NCBI GenBank assembly: GCA_016649895.1
Contig: JAENWR010000002.1
Location: 26,749-90,748, forward strand
Source: Acidimicrobiia bacterium
Lineage (GTDB): Bacteria > Actinomycetota > Acidimicrobiia > Acidimicrobiales > SKKL01
Length of the DNA stretch: 64,000 nt
Reading direction: 5' to 3'
The notes under the pieces were generated by a model that did no database searches, was not told the DNA's origin, and saw only the letters and a program-made list of their open reading frames with translations. A program made the position numbers and the translations under genes. Shown here one piece after another: positions 12,863 to 22,053 of the stretch; position 1 is the first letter of the stretch, and each line of letters begins with the position of its first letter.

Positions 12863-13861
12863 GTGCCTGCCCCCCGCATCGCCGTCGTCGGCGTGGGCGC
12901 TGTCGGTGCCCGCGCGGCGCGGCAGCTGGTGTCATCCACCGAGGTCGGCACGGTCGTGCTGCGCGACATCGACGACACCCGGGTCGAGACCGCGGCTCGG
13001 TCACTCGGGTCCACCGCGGTCGCCGACCTGGGCCCGCACACGACCCCGCTCGACGTCGAGGTCGTGGTCCTGGCCACCCCTGCCGGTACCCATGTCGAGT
13101 TGGCGAAGGAGCTCCTCGGCCGCAACATCTCGGTGGTCTCGGTCTCGGACTCGGTCGACGACGTGCGCGGGCTGCTCGACCTCGACGCCGAGGCACGCGA
13201 GCGGGGGCGGTCGGTCGTGGTCGGTGCCGGCTTCTCGCCGGGGCTCACATGCGTGCTGGCCCGCCACGCTGCATCCTCGTTCACCGAGGTCGATGAGATC
13301 CACGTGGCCGTCACGGGCACCGGTGGTCCGGAGTGTGCTCGCCAGCACCACAGGGCGCTGGGTGGATGGGCCATCGATTGGCGCGATGGCGGCTGGATCT
13401 CGCGGCGAGGGGGATCGGGCCGCGAGCTCTGCTGGTTCCCCGACCCGGTGGGGGCGCAGGACTGCTACCGCGCGGCTCGGCCCGATGCGCTCCTCCTCGC
13501 GCCCTCGTTCGAGGGGATCAGCCGGGTCACGGCCCGGGTGTCCGCCACTCGGCGCGATCGCCTCACCGCTCGCCTGCCGATGCTGCGCAAGCCCCACCCC
13601 GAGGGTGGGCCGGGCGCGGTGCGCGTCGAGTTGCGGGGCCGTCAGGGCGACGCTCGCCAGGTCAGGGTGCTCGGCGCCATGGATCGGCCAGCGGTTGGTG
13701 CCGGCGCAGTGGCTGCGGTGGCGGCCATCGCGGTGGTCGGGGGCGACATCAGCCGCCCTGGCGCCGCGGGTCTGGCCGACCTGGTCGAGCCGGTTGGATT
13801 CCTCGCCGAGCTGGCGCGGCGCGGGGTGAAGGCGGCGGTGTTCGAGGGCGTCGACGCCTGA
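12863..13861 (+). CDS. NAD(P)-binding oxidoreductase (saccharopine/dihydrodipicolinate reductase-like fold)
   Basis: A 332-residue protein with an N-terminal Rossmann fold: IAVVGVGAVGARAARQL gives the GxGxxG dinucleotide motif, and VVLRDIDDTR ends the second strand with the usual acidic residue. The segment VVLATPAGTHVELAKELL resembles saccharopine dehydrogenase and homoserine/DapB-like reductases. The C-terminal half is not diagnostic and the substrate is unknown. The start is GTG with GAAGG just upstream. It is linked to the small membrane peptide before it. Conserved in Acidimicrobiia as a gene of unknown role, as far as I can judge. Confidence 0.7.
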   Translation: MPAPRIAVVGVGAVGARAARQLVSSTEVGTVVLRDIDDTRVETAARSLGSTAVADLGPHTTPLDVEVVVLATPAGTHVELAKELLGRNISVVSVSDSVDDVRGLLDLDAEARERGRSVVVGAGFSPGLTCVLARHAASSFTEVDEIHVAVTGTGGPECARQHHRALGGWAIDWRDGGWISRRGGSGRELCWFPDPVGAQDCYRAARPDALLLAPSFEGISRVTARVSATRRDRLTARLPMLRKPHPEGGPGAVRVELRGRQGDARQVRVLGAMDRPAVGAGAVAAVAAIAVVGGDISRPGAAGLADLVEPVGFLAELARRGVKAAVFEGVDA

Positions 13862-13899
13862 CGCCAGCGGGTTCGAACGAGCGCCGAAACCACAACGAT

Positions 13900-13929
13900 G
13901 TGACTTACGGTAAATGTCACGTGTGTCAC
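13900..13929 (+). promoter_or_regulatory. Inverted GTGAC/GTCAC repeat upstream of the sigma factor
   Basis: GTGAC at 13900-13904 and GTCAC at 13916-13920 flank TTACGGTAA, and another GTGTCAC follows at 13923-13929. The dyad lies 200 bases before the sigma-factor ATG, in an AT-richer gap of 269 bases. It resembles CRP/FNR-type half sites (GTGA..TCAC) but the spacing is longer than the classic one. A regulator is not identified. Confidence 0.3.
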
Positions 13930-14130
13930 TTGTTCGTGTACCGCGCTCGCCATGACGGAGCGTAGCAATCGCGCTCTGAGTGGCCGTTTGGCGTGCTTCT
14001 CGACCAGCAAATCGCGAAAACTAGTTCGTTCGACCCTTGTGGGAAGGGGCACCCAAAGGGTTGTCTTGTGACACCACCCGATAGGGACGTAGACGGTCGA
14101 ACCGGACCGGTGCAGGAAGGGCGATACACG

Positions 14131-15009
14131 ATGGGCGACACCCAGCAGCTGTCACAGCGGATCGAGGACCACCTCCCTCTCGTGAAGCACATCGTCTTCC
14201 AGGTAGCCGTCCACTTCCCTCGCCACGTCGACCGCGAGGACCTCGCTCGGGCGGGAGCCCTCGGCTTGGTCGAGGCGGCACGCCGCTACGACGGTGACCG
14301 AGGGGTGCCGTTCGAGCGGTTCGCCGCCCAGCGCATTCGTGGAGCGATCCTCGATGCCGTCCGTGCCGCCGACTGGGCGCCCCGCTCGGTGCGAACGCTC
14401 GGCCGCCGGCTCGAGGCCGCCGAGCAGCGTCTCGCCAGCCAGCTGGGCCGGGTCCCCGACCCCAACGAGATGGCCGACGAGCTCGGTATCTCCACAGCAG
14501 AGCTCGACCGGCTGCAGAGCCGCATGTTCCGCTCTGTCGTGCTGGCTCTCGAGCACGAGGTCAGCGACGACTCCGACGAGGACCTCACGCTCGTCGACGT
14601 GCTGACCGATCAGAACACCATCGAGCCGCTCGAGGAGCTCGAGACCCGCGAGATGCTCGGCTACCTCCGTGACGCCGTCGAGCTGCTTCCCGAGCGCCAG
14701 CGCCTCGTCGTGGTCGGCTACTTCCTCGAAGGCCGCACCTCACAGGAGCTCGCTCGCTTTCTCGGTGTCACCGAATCCCGCATCTCGCAGCTCCGCTCGG
14801 AGGCGCTCGAGATGCTCCGCGAGGGCATCGAGTCGCAGTACGCCGCACCCGCCGCTTCCGAGCCGGCCGTCGGCCGTGTCGCTCGGCGCAAGGCCGGCTA
14901 CGCCTCGGCGATCTCCACCGCCAGCGACTGGCGAGACCGCCTCGACTTCGTCGACGACTACGAGGTCGAAGAAGAGCCGCCGGTGCCCGTCGGGGTTCGC
15001 TGGAGCTGA
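14131..15009 (+). CDS. Sigma-70 family RNA polymerase sigma factor (FliA/WhiG type)
   Basis: A 292-residue group 3 sigma factor. Region 2 is seen as LPLVKHIVFQVAVHFPRHVD and EDLARAGALGLVEAARRYD, with PFERFAAQRIRGAILDAVR typical of the FliA/WhiG branch. Region 3 has LGRVPDPNEMADELGIS and region 4 has LPERQRLVVVGYFLEGRTSQ and GVTESRISQLRSEAL. A C-terminal tail of about 60 residues, acidic at its end, is beyond the usual FliA length. I start at ATG 14131, preceded by AGGAAGG. No flagellar genes or anti-sigma factor lie nearby, so its regulon is unknown. Confidence 0.9.
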   Translation: MGDTQQLSQRIEDHLPLVKHIVFQVAVHFPRHVDREDLARAGALGLVEAARRYDGDRGVPFERFAAQRIRGAILDAVRAADWAPRSVRTLGRRLEAAEQRLASQLGRVPDPNEMADELGISTAELDRLQSRMFRSVVLALEHEVSDDSDEDLTLVDVLTDQNTIEPLEELETREMLGYLRDAVELLPERQRLVVVGYFLEGRTSQELARFLGVTESRISQLRSEALEMLREGIESQYAAPAASEPAVGRVARRKAGYASAISTASDWRDRLDFVDDYEVEEEPPVPVGVRWS

Positions 15010-15034
15010 GCGACGACCTGGCGACCGAGGTTGC

Positions 15035-15766
15035 CTAGATGCGGATCGAGGTGTGCCAGCGGTCGATCACCGTGGCATCGCCGAACACCTCGAGGCGCGC
15101 CAATGGGATGCGTCCGAAGATCATGAGTGCGAGGTCTGACGCAGACCCTCTCGCCGCGATGTCGCCCTTGCCGTGAGCGTGGGCGACGTCGATCGTCGGC
15201 CCCTCCACGCGGATCATCCACTCGCCCTCACCGTCGACCTCGTCGGTTGCGTGGAGGTGGACCGTTGCCGCAGGGTCGGACCAGGGGTGTCGCTCGAGGC
15301 GACGGGGAACGATGACCTCGAACAGCTCGTCGATGATGTCGCCCGCCTGGGCGCGATCGAGCGGGCGGGGGCTGGTGATGGACGCCTCGGCATCCCAGCG
15401 GTGCATGGCGATCTCGTGCGCGGCACGGCGCGCCCAGAACACCGCGGGACGAGGTCCGAACCACGATGACGTGGGGTGGTCGGGCCCGATCGCAGCCAGT
15501 CGATCGGCGACGGCGTCGACCCCGTCGAGGACCCAGTCGGCGAGATCCTCGAGGTCGGGCTCCGGCTCCTCCGGCGCGCGCTGGAAGAGGTCGGGGTCGT
15601 CGGTGGCCACCTGGGCGAGTTGGAACCGCAGGACGCTTCCGACGTGGCGGTGCAGATCGATCAGGGTCCATCCCGGGCAGGTGGGCACATCGATGTCGAC
15701 CGGCGTGACACCGGCGAACGCCTCGCCCTCGCGTCGGAGCGCATCGATGAGCCCGGCGTGTTCCAC
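15035..15766 (-). CDS. Maleylpyruvate isomerase-family (mycothiol-dependent) protein
   Basis: A 243-residue DinB-like four-helix protein of the mycothiol maleylpyruvate isomerase superfamily. The N-terminal helix is followed by VPTCPGWTLIDLHRHVGSV, where His is the expected metal ligand. The middle has HEIAMHRWDAEAS with the second conserved His pair. The C-terminal SCP-like half ends LARLEVFGDATVIDRW. These proteins act with mycothiol, the thiol of actinobacteria, on diverse substrates; this substrate is unknown. The GTG at 15766 lies 5 bases after the P-type ATPase stop, so the two are cotranscribed. Confidence 0.85.
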   Translation of the reverse strand: MEHAGLIDALRREGEAFAGVTPVDIDVPTCPGWTLIDLHRHVGSVLRFQLAQVATDDPDLFQRAPEEPEPDLEDLADWVLDGVDAVADRLAAIGPDHPTSSWFGPRPAVFWARRAAHEIAMHRWDAEASITSPRPLDRAQAGDIIDELFEVIVPRRLERHPWSDPAATVHLHATDEVDGEGEWMIRVEGPTIDVAHAHGKGDIAARGSASDLALMIFGRIPLARLEVFGDATVIDRWHTSIRI

Positions 15767-15771
15767 GATGC

Positions 15772-18222
15772 TCAGTCTGGCAGGTCGGCACTCGCGAGCG
15801 GGTGGACCGGAGGGGGTTCGATCGTGTCGACAGCCACAGGCGGCGACCACCAGGGAACGATCCGCGGCCCGAGCTCGAGGAGCACCATCCCGAGCAGCCC
15901 CACCCCACCGATGTTGATCCACTGCTCGGCGGGCGGCAGGTCGAGCGCGAAGAACTCGCGGGGAGGTCCCCACGTGAGCGCCACCGCGTACCCGATGGCC
16001 ATGGCCACCAGGAGCGCGATCCGGTACGTGGTGAGTGGCCGGCACAGCAGGCTCAGCACGTAGAGACCGAGCACGAGCAGAACGCAGACGGCGACGGTGC
16101 GGGCTTCGTCGAGCTCGACGCCGTCGGCGGTTCGGGCGATCTGGTATGCGACGAAGGCCGCCAGGCCGCTGACGATCCCGGACGGGACGGAGAAGCGGAC
16201 CACCCGGTCGACGAACCCCGGCTCGGCCCGGCGCACGTTGGGTTCGAGGGCGAGGAAGAAGCCGGGGATCCCGATGCTGAACGTGCCGATCAGGGTGAGG
16301 TGGCGGGGGAGGAAGAGGAACGGGACCGAGAACACGCCGGTCATGGCGGCGAGCACCACCGCGTATGCCGCCTTGGTGACGAACAGGTTGGCGACCCGCT
16401 CGATGTTGTTGATGACGCGCCGGCCCTCGGCGAGGACGAGAGGCAGCGTGGCGAAGGAGTTGTCGAGCAGGACGAGCTGGGCCACGGCCCGCGCCGAGGC
16501 ACTTCCAGCGCCCATGGCGATGCCCATGTCGGCATCCTTGAGGGCGAGCACGTCGTTCACGCCGTCGCCGGTCATCGCCACCACGTGCCCCTTGTGCTGC
16601 AGGGCGGCCACCATGGCCCGCTTCTGATGGGGCGTGACCCGTCCGAAGACGGTGCTGGCGTCGATCGCCACCGCGAGCTCGGCGGTGTCGGTGGGCAGGT
16701 CGCGGGCGTCGCGGGCATCGCCGATGGCCTCGACCCCGACTCGGCGCGCCACCGCGGCGACCGTTGCGGGGTGGTCGCCCGAGATCACCTTCAGGGTGAT
16801 CCCCTGGCCATGGAAGTAGGACAGGATCTCGGCGGCGTCAGGCCGGATCTGGTCCTCGAGCATCACCAGGGCGACCGGCACCATGTCGCCGGGGAGGGCT
16901 AGGGCGGCGGAGCCCTCGTCGAGTGCGATGTCGGTGCGGGTGAGCAGCACGATGCGTCGGCCGGCTTCGGCGTGCTCGGCGAGCTCGGCCTCACACTGGT
17001 CGATACGTGCGACGCTTGCGGCCGGAACCGCCCCCAGGACGACCTCGGGTGCGCCCAGGACCCATGTGCCACGACCCTCGAAGCTCACCGCCGCCCACTT
17101 GCGTGCCGACGAGAAGGGGACGACTGCGGTGGGCGTCCAACCCGTGGCTGCGGGGAGGGCATCGCCGATGGCCGTGAGGGTCGCATTGGGGTTGGGATCG
17201 GCGTCGACGAGCGAGGCGAGCGCCGCTGCGATGGTGTCGGCATCGAGAGGGGGGTCGGTGTCGGAACCGAGAGGGACCGTCTCGGCGAAGGAGATCTCGC
17301 CGGTGGTGATGGTGCCGGTCTTGTCGAGGCACAGGGTGTCGACGCGCGCCAACAGCTCGACCGATGCGAGCTCCTTGGCGAGGGCTTTGCGCCGGGCGAG
17401 GCCGAGGATGCCGACGATGAAGGCGATGCTCGTGAGGAGCACCAGGCCGTCGGGCACCATGGCGACGGCCGCGGCAACCGTGCCGCGCAGCGCGTCCTGC
17501 CACCGGTCCTCGGCCCTGAGCAGCGAGATGAACAGGAGCAGCGACACCGGCGGGATGATGAACGTGAGCCAGCGCAGGATGGTGTTGATGCCCGTGCGCA
17601 GCTCGGAGTGGGCCAGCTGGAACCGTCGGGCCTCCTCGGCCAGCGCGCTGGCATAGGCCTCGGCACCGATGCGGGTCGCCCGGTAGTAGCCCGATCCGGC
17701 GGCGACGAAGCTGCCCGACATCACCTCGTCACCATCGGCTTTGAGCACCGGGTCGGACTCGCCGGTGAGCAGCGACTCGTTGGCCTCGAGGCCGCGGCTC
17801 ACGAGGACGACGCCGTCGACGACGACCTGATCGCCGGGTTGGAGCTCGAGCACCTCGTCGGCCACCACCGCGGAGACGCCGATCTCGGTGACGGCTGAAT
17901 CACGCACCACCCGTGCCCTCGGGGCGTTGAGCACGGCCAGCTTGTCGAGCTCGCGCTTGGCTCGAAGCTCCTGCACGATGCCGATGACGCTGTTGCTCAC
18001 GACGACGCCGGCGAACAGCGCGTCGGGGCCGGGCGCCGCCACCAGGATGAGCGCCAGCATCACCAGGATGATGCCGTTCACCGGGGTGACGACGTTGGCA
18101 CGGACGATCTGACCGAGCGTGCGGCTGGGGGCGTCGGGCACAAGGTTGACGCGCCCTGATCGGGTTCGATCGTCGACCTCGCTCGCGGTCAGTCCAGGCA
18201 GGGGCGGAGCATGCGGGGCCAT
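15772..18222 (-). CDS. Cation-translocating P-type ATPase (CtpE-like)
   Basis: An 816-residue P-type ATPase. It carries the actuator LLTGESDPV, the phosphorylation site DKTGTIT and the hinge MTGDGVNDVLALKDADMGIA. Membrane helix 4 has AMVPDGLVLLTS, like the calcium-linked CtpE group of mycobacteria; there is no CPC motif and no N-terminal metal-binding domain, so it is not a copper or zinc pump. About ten membrane helices are predicted by eye, including a long C-terminal set. The ion is probably calcium or another hard cation, inferred from similarity. A TAGCGT hexamer lies 9 bases before the ATG. A mycothiol-type protein follows in the operon. Confidence 0.88.
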   Translation of the reverse strand: MAPHAPPLPGLTASEVDDRTRSGRVNLVPDAPSRTLGQIVRANVVTPVNGIILVMLALILVAAPGPDALFAGVVVSNSVIGIVQELRAKRELDKLAVLNAPRARVVRDSAVTEIGVSAVVADEVLELQPGDQVVVDGVVLVSRGLEANESLLTGESDPVLKADGDEVMSGSFVAAGSGYYRATRIGAEAYASALAEEARRFQLAHSELRTGINTILRWLTFIIPPVSLLLFISLLRAEDRWQDALRGTVAAAVAMVPDGLVLLTSIAFIVGILGLARRKALAKELASVELLARVDTLCLDKTGTITTGEISFAETVPLGSDTDPPLDADTIAAALASLVDADPNPNATLTAIGDALPAATGWTPTAVVPFSSARKWAAVSFEGRGTWVLGAPEVVLGAVPAASVARIDQCEAELAEHAEAGRRIVLLTRTDIALDEGSAALALPGDMVPVALVMLEDQIRPDAAEILSYFHGQGITLKVISGDHPATVAAVARRVGVEAIGDARDARDLPTDTAELAVAIDASTVFGRVTPHQKRAMVAALQHKGHVVAMTGDGVNDVLALKDADMGIAMGAGSASARAVAQLVLLDNSFATLPLVLAEGRRVINNIERVANLFVTKAAYAVVLAAMTGVFSVPFLFLPRHLTLIGTFSIGIPGFFLALEPNVRRAEPGFVDRVVRFSVPSGIVSGLAAFVAYQIARTADGVELDEARTVAVCVLLVLGLYVLSLLCRPLTTYRIALLVAMAIGYAVALTWGPPREFFALDLPPAEQWINIGGVGLLGMVLLELGPRIVPWWSPPVAVDTIEPPPVHPLASADLPD

Positions 18223-18231
18223 CCTGGCCAG

Positions 18232-18237
18232 ACGCTA
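18232..18237 (-). promoter_or_regulatory. Candidate -10 element of the P-type ATPase gene
   Basis: On the minus strand TAGCGT lies 9 bases before the ATG at 18222, a near-leaderless arrangement. It faces the divergent ABC ATPase promoter about 80 bases away. Confidence 0.4.
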
Positions 18238-18313
18238 CACGGACGTCTCCGGTTCCCGGATCGTCCCGTGTCGTCGCTGCTCGCTCCACCCTCGGCGCCG
18301 GCTCGGGCCCGGG

Positions 18314-18319
18314 TACCGT
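18314..18319 (+). promoter_or_regulatory. Candidate leaderless -10 element of the ABC ATPase gene
   Basis: TACCGT lies 7 bases before GTG 18327. This spacing would start transcription at the start codon and argues for GTG 18327 over the in-frame GTG at 18318, which overlaps the hexamer. Confidence 0.4.
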
Positions 18320-18326
18320 GTTCCGG

Positions 18327-19124
18327 GTGACCGCCGCCGCCAACCGTCCGTGCCCCGGTGCCGCGGTGGTCGCTGAGGCGCTCACGCTCGCCCGCGGCGG
18401 CAACGTCGCTCTGAGCGACGCCAGCTTCTCGATCGCGGCCGGCACTGTCTCCGCCGTCATCGGCCCCAACGGCGCAGGCAAGTCCACGTTGCTGCACGCC
18501 ATCGCCGGCCTGCTCGCACCGGCGGCCGGGACGCTCGAGGTGCTCGGCCGGACAGCTGGACCGGGCTCGTCCGACGTCGCCTACGTGCTGCAGGGCACCA
18601 GGGTGCACGAGCACCTTCCCGTGTCGGTGCGAGAGGTCGTGGCGATGGGTCGGTATGCCGCTCTCGGCCCGTTCCGCCGGATGCGCCCGGGTGACGACGC
18701 GGCCATCTCGAGCGCCATGGAGCGGCTCGACATCGCCGACCTGGCATCTCGGCAGATCCGCGAGCTGTCGGGCGGACAGCGCCAGAGGGTGTTCGTCGCC
18801 CAGGGCATCGCCCAGGAGGCGCCCGTGTTGCTGCTCGACGAGCCGGTCACCGGGCTCGACCTCGTCTCGCGGCGCAGGATCCTCGAGGTGGTGACCGCCG
18901 AGCGGGTTGCGGGCCGGGCGGTGGTGATGACCACCCACGACCTGGGCGAGGCCGCGCATGCCGACCACGTGCTGCTGCTGGCCGGCCGCGTCGTGGCGAG
19001 TGGACCGCCTGAGGAGGTGCTGGTGTCGACGAGTCTGGCCGAGGCCTATGGCCAGCGGCTGGTGCACCTGGGCGACAACGTGGTCATGCTCGACGACGCG
19101 CCGCATCACCACCACCCGCACTAG
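18327..19124 (+). CDS. Metal-type ABC transporter ATP-binding protein, orphan, His-rich tail
   Basis: A 265-residue ABC ATPase with Walker A IGPNGAGKSTLLHAIAG, Q-loop VLQGTRVHE, signature LSGGQRQRVFVAQG, Walker B PVLLLDEPVTGLD and the switch His in MTTHDLGEAAH. Its sequence style and short length match ATPases of zinc/manganese uptake systems (ZnuC/MntB type). The C-terminus ends HHHHPH, which could bind metal. No permease or substrate-binding protein is adjacent; the next gene is convergent. It might pair with a permease elsewhere, or be what is left of a larger operon. The start choice is GTG 18327, from promoter spacing. Confidence 0.85.
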   Translation: MTAAANRPCPGAAVVAEALTLARGGNVALSDASFSIAAGTVSAVIGPNGAGKSTLLHAIAGLLAPAAGTLEVLGRTAGPGSSDVAYVLQGTRVHEHLPVSVREVVAMGRYAALGPFRRMRPGDDAAISSAMERLDIADLASRQIRELSGGQRQRVFVAQGIAQEAPVLLLDEPVTGLDLVSRRRILEVVTAERVAGRAVVMTTHDLGEAAHADHVLLLAGRVVASGPPEEVLVSTSLAEAYGQRLVHLGDNVVMLDDAPHHHHPH

Positions 19125-19158
19125 CCATGCACGAGCCCTGGCTCCGGAGGGCAGCGGT

Positions 19159-19947
19159 TCACCGGTTCATGCGAGGGTTCGCCACCGCGCACACGTCGGC
19201 GAAGCCCACCGGCCCTTCGGTGTCGAACAGGTCGCAGCGGCTCACCGCGACGCCGTCGGTGCCGATGTGGGCGCCGACCTCGAGACCGATCCACTCGCCA
19301 TCGGGCAGGCGCCCCAGGTACACGGTGATGTCGGCGTTGATGAACGTCAGCCCGAGGTCGCCCGAGTTGCCGAGCGGGCTGGCGAAGTCGGCGGCGAGCA
19401 CGGCGCGTTGGAAGGGTGTGAGGGGCTCGCCGTCGAGCAGGGTCCGGTCGTCGCGGATCCACACTTGCCGCTGGGCGTCCGTGCCCATGCCTCGGCCCTC
19501 CACCGCCCTGATCTGCATCGAGCTGATCGAACGCTGGCCGGAGGCGGCTGGTTCAGCGATGTCGTCGGGATGGGGGACGTCCCAGTTGGCGCGGCTCCAG
19601 ACGTTGCCTTCGGGGTGGGGACCGGTGCGCAGGAGCACGACCGTGGCGCGTGCGACGTCGCGCCCACCGACGGCCAGCCACACCTCGACGATGCGGATCC
19701 GTCCACCGTCGCGGGTGCGCTCGTGGCGCACCACGACCGGCTCCATGGTGGGCGAGCGGAACAGGTCGATGGTGAGCCGAGCCGGGCGGAATCCGTCGGT
19801 CGCGTGGTCGTCCACCTCGACGGTGCGGGCCACGATGCCGGCCAGGAGGCGGCCGTGCATCATGTCGGCCGACCAGGGGCTGCGCGCCTCAGGCCGGGGT
19901 TCGTAGTTCCCATCGGCGTCGAGGGTGTAGAACGCGTCGAGGCTCAT
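19159..19947 (-). CDS. Acyl-CoA thioesterase-family protein
   Basis: A 262-residue protein with two hot-dog halves. The first half has WSADMMHGRLLAGIVARTVE and the second ends in TVYLGRLPDGEWIGLE, GVAVSRCDLFDTEGPVG, a pattern of actinobacterial double hot-dog (TesB-like) thioesterases. It would hydrolyse acyl-CoA; the chain length is unknown. The ATG at 19947 overlaps the TGA of the phosphatase gene upstream (ATGA), so the two are translated together. It is convergent with the ABC ATPase gene. Confidence 0.75.
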   Translation of the reverse strand: MSLDAFYTLDADGNYEPRPEARSPWSADMMHGRLLAGIVARTVEVDDHATDGFRPARLTIDLFRSPTMEPVVVRHERTRDGGRIRIVEVWLAVGGRDVARATVVLLRTGPHPEGNVWSRANWDVPHPDDIAEPAASGQRSISSMQIRAVEGRGMGTDAQRQVWIRDDRTLLDGEPLTPFQRAVLAADFASPLGNSGDLGLTFINADITVYLGRLPDGEWIGLEVGAHIGTDGVAVSRCDLFDTEGPVGFADVCAVANPRMNR

Positions 19948-20753
19948 GCCGGATTGCCGATGCCGCGGATGAGGTCGAGGAGACCGGCGTGCACCAGGCC
20001 GTTGGTGCCGAGGCCGCTGCCGTTGGCCGATCCGTCGCGCCCGTCGGTGGAGGTGAACCGGCCACCCGCCTCGCTCATGATCACGGGCATGGGAGCCACG
20101 TCCCAGATCGCGGCGCCGGGGTCGAGCATCGCCTCGGCCCGGCCCATCGCCACCATGGCGTAGCCGTAGCCGTCGCCCCAGGTGCGCACGTGCACGCCGG
20201 CGCGCTGCACGGCGTGGAGCAGTTCGGTGGTCCAGTTGGTGAGGCCGCTCGTCATCAGCCAGGAGTCGCGCACCTCGTGGTGGGTCGACACGTGCGCCGG
20301 CTCGCCGTTGGCGAAGCAGCCCAGACCACGGCCGGCCCACACGGTCTCGCCGAGGGCCGGGATGTTGACGACCCCGATGGCCGGTCCGTGCTCGTCATCG
20401 AGCGCCAGCAGGTTCGAGTAGAGGGGCACCCCGTGGGTGAACGCCTTGGTGCCGTCGATCGGGTCGATGATCCAGGTGCGGCCGCTGGTGCCCTCGTGCG
20501 TGGCTTCCTCCTCGCCGAGGATGCTGTCGTCGGGGTAGGCGGCAGCCAAGCGCTCGCGGATGAGGCGCTCGGCGCCACGGTCGGCGGCGGTGACCGGGGT
20601 GCCGTCGGCCTTGTCGTCGATCACGAGGTCGCGCGACCGGAAGTGGCGCAGCGTGAGCTCTCCGGCCTCGCGCAGGATGTCGACGGCGGCGTCGAGGAGA
20701 CCGGGGTCGACGGGAGGCGGACCGTCAGGAGGGGACGATGGGGTGTCGTTCAC
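19944..20753 (-). CDS. Inositol monophosphatase-family phosphatase (histidinol-phosphatase-like)
   Basis: A metal-dependent phosphatase of about 269 residues. Family motifs are clear: ILGEEEATHEG with the metal-binding Glu, IIDPIDGTKAFTHGVPLYS with the DPIDGT signature, and WDVAPMPVIMSEAGGRF near the C-terminus. The GTKAF form is typical of the HisN branch that dephosphorylates histidinol phosphate, but inositol-1-phosphate cannot be excluded. The start is probably GTG 20753; an ATG at 20777 is also open. It overlaps the thioesterase gene by 4 bases. No other his genes are near. Confidence 0.85.
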   Translation of the reverse strand: MNDTPSSPPDGPPPVDPGLLDAAVDILREAGELTLRHFRSRDLVIDDKADGTPVTAADRGAERLIRERLAAAYPDDSILGEEEATHEGTSGRTWIIDPIDGTKAFTHGVPLYSNLLALDDEHGPAIGVVNIPALGETVWAGRGLGCFANGEPAHVSTHHEVRDSWLMTSGLTNWTTELLHAVQRAGVHVRTWGDGYGYAMVAMGRAEAMLDPGAAIWDVAPMPVIMSEAGGRFTSTDGRDGSANGSGLGTNGLVHAGLLDLIRGIGNPA

Positions 20754-20824
20754 GCAAGGATCTTGGCACCACGGCATCGAGCGGTCAGACTCTGCACCTC
20801 TACGGCGTCCAGCTTGGGGGCAAC

Positions 20825-22039
20825 ATGACGACCGCTGAACCGATCCTCTACAACCCGTTCGAACCCGGGTACTTCGACGACCCGTACGCCCAGTTCGCGC
20901 AGCTGCGCGAGCTCGACCCGGTGCACGCCACGCTCGACGGCAACTGGATGCTGTTCCGCTACGACGACGCCTTCCGGGTCCTGCGCGATCCCACCCTCAG
21001 CGTCGACGATCGCAACATCCGTTCGAGCGCCAAGTCCGAGCAGTTCTCCGACATCCGTGGCACCGACAAGGAGGTGCGGTCGATGCTCGGGCTCGACCCG
21101 CCCGACCACGACCGGTTGCGACGCCTGGTGTCGAAGGCGTTCACCCCGCGGGCCATCGAGGCGCTCCGTCCTCGGGTGCAGCAGCTCGTCGACGAGGCGC
21201 TCGATCGGGTGGCTGGCTCGGGCCGCATCGACCTCATCGCCGACCTGGCGTTCCCGCTGCCGTTCCAGGTCATCTCCGAGATGCTGGGCATGCCCGACGC
21301 CGACATGCTGCTGATCAGGGAGTGGTCGAACCACCTGGTGGAGACGCTCGACCCGATCATCTCCGACGACGACGCCCGCACCGCCATCGAGTCGAGCCTG
21401 AGGATGTCGGAGTACCTCCAGGAGGTCATCGCCTGGAAGCGAGCGAACCCGGCCGACGACATGCTCACCGCGCTCATCGCGGCCGAGGAGGACGGCGACC
21501 GCCTCAGCTCGGCCGAGCTCGGCGCCCAGGTGTCGTTGCTGTTCATCGCCGGACACGAGACCACGGTGAACCTCATCGGCAACGGCACCCGCGCCCTCCT
21601 GCACCACCCCGACCAGTGGGGTCGCCTGCTCACCGAACCCGACCTGATCACCAGTGGTATCGACGAGCTGCTTCGGTTCGACCCCCCGGTGCAGATCTCG
21701 CGGTGCATCACGCTGGCCGACATGGAGATCGACGGCCACACGATCGAGGCCGGGTCGTTCATGGCCACTGTGCTCGGTTCGGTCAACCGCGATCGGGCCA
21801 AGTGGGGCCCCACCGCCGACCAGCTCGACCTCAGCCGCTGCGACGCCGGCCAGCACCTGTCGTTCGGCAGTGGCCACCACTACTGCCTGGGCGCGTCGCT
21901 CGCCAAGCTCGAGGGGCAGGTGGCCATCGGCACGTTCGTGCGGCGGTTTCCCCACGCCCAGCTCGACGACGGGCCGGCCGAGTGGAACGGCCGCATCAAC
22001 CTGCGCGGCCTCGAGCGCCTCCCGATCACCCTCGGCTGA
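20825..22039 (+). CDS. Cytochrome P450
   Basis: A 404-residue soluble bacterial P450 (CYP). The I-helix oxygen-activation motif is FIAGHETTVNLI, the K-helix ExxR is IDELLRFDPPVQ, and the haem loop is FGSGHHYCLGASLAKLE with the Cys ligand. The N-terminus has no membrane anchor. The start ATG 20825 follows a GGGGGC. No ferredoxin or reductase gene is adjacent, so electron donors must come from elsewhere. The substrate is not predictable; it is divergent from the phosphatase gene. Confidence 0.95.
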   Translation: MTTAEPILYNPFEPGYFDDPYAQFAQLRELDPVHATLDGNWMLFRYDDAFRVLRDPTLSVDDRNIRSSAKSEQFSDIRGTDKEVRSMLGLDPPDHDRLRRLVSKAFTPRAIEALRPRVQQLVDEALDRVAGSGRIDLIADLAFPLPFQVISEMLGMPDADMLLIREWSNHLVETLDPIISDDDARTAIESSLRMSEYLQEVIAWKRANPADDMLTALIAAEEDGDRLSSAELGAQVSLLFIAGHETTVNLIGNGTRALLHHPDQWGRLLTEPDLITSGIDELLRFDPPVQISRCITLADMEIDGHTIEAGSFMATVLGSVNRDRAKWGPTADQLDLSRCDAGQHLSFGSGHHYCLGASLAKLEGQVAIGTFVRRFPHAQLDDGPAEWNGRINLRGLERLPITLG

Positions 22040-22053
22040 GGAGGGGGACCGCG

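Noticed and set aside
13862..14130. Possible riboswitch in the leader of the sigma factor gene
   Set aside because: The CCCTT/AAGGG arms and AT-rich stretch do not match the c-di-GMP or other riboswitch consensus that I know.
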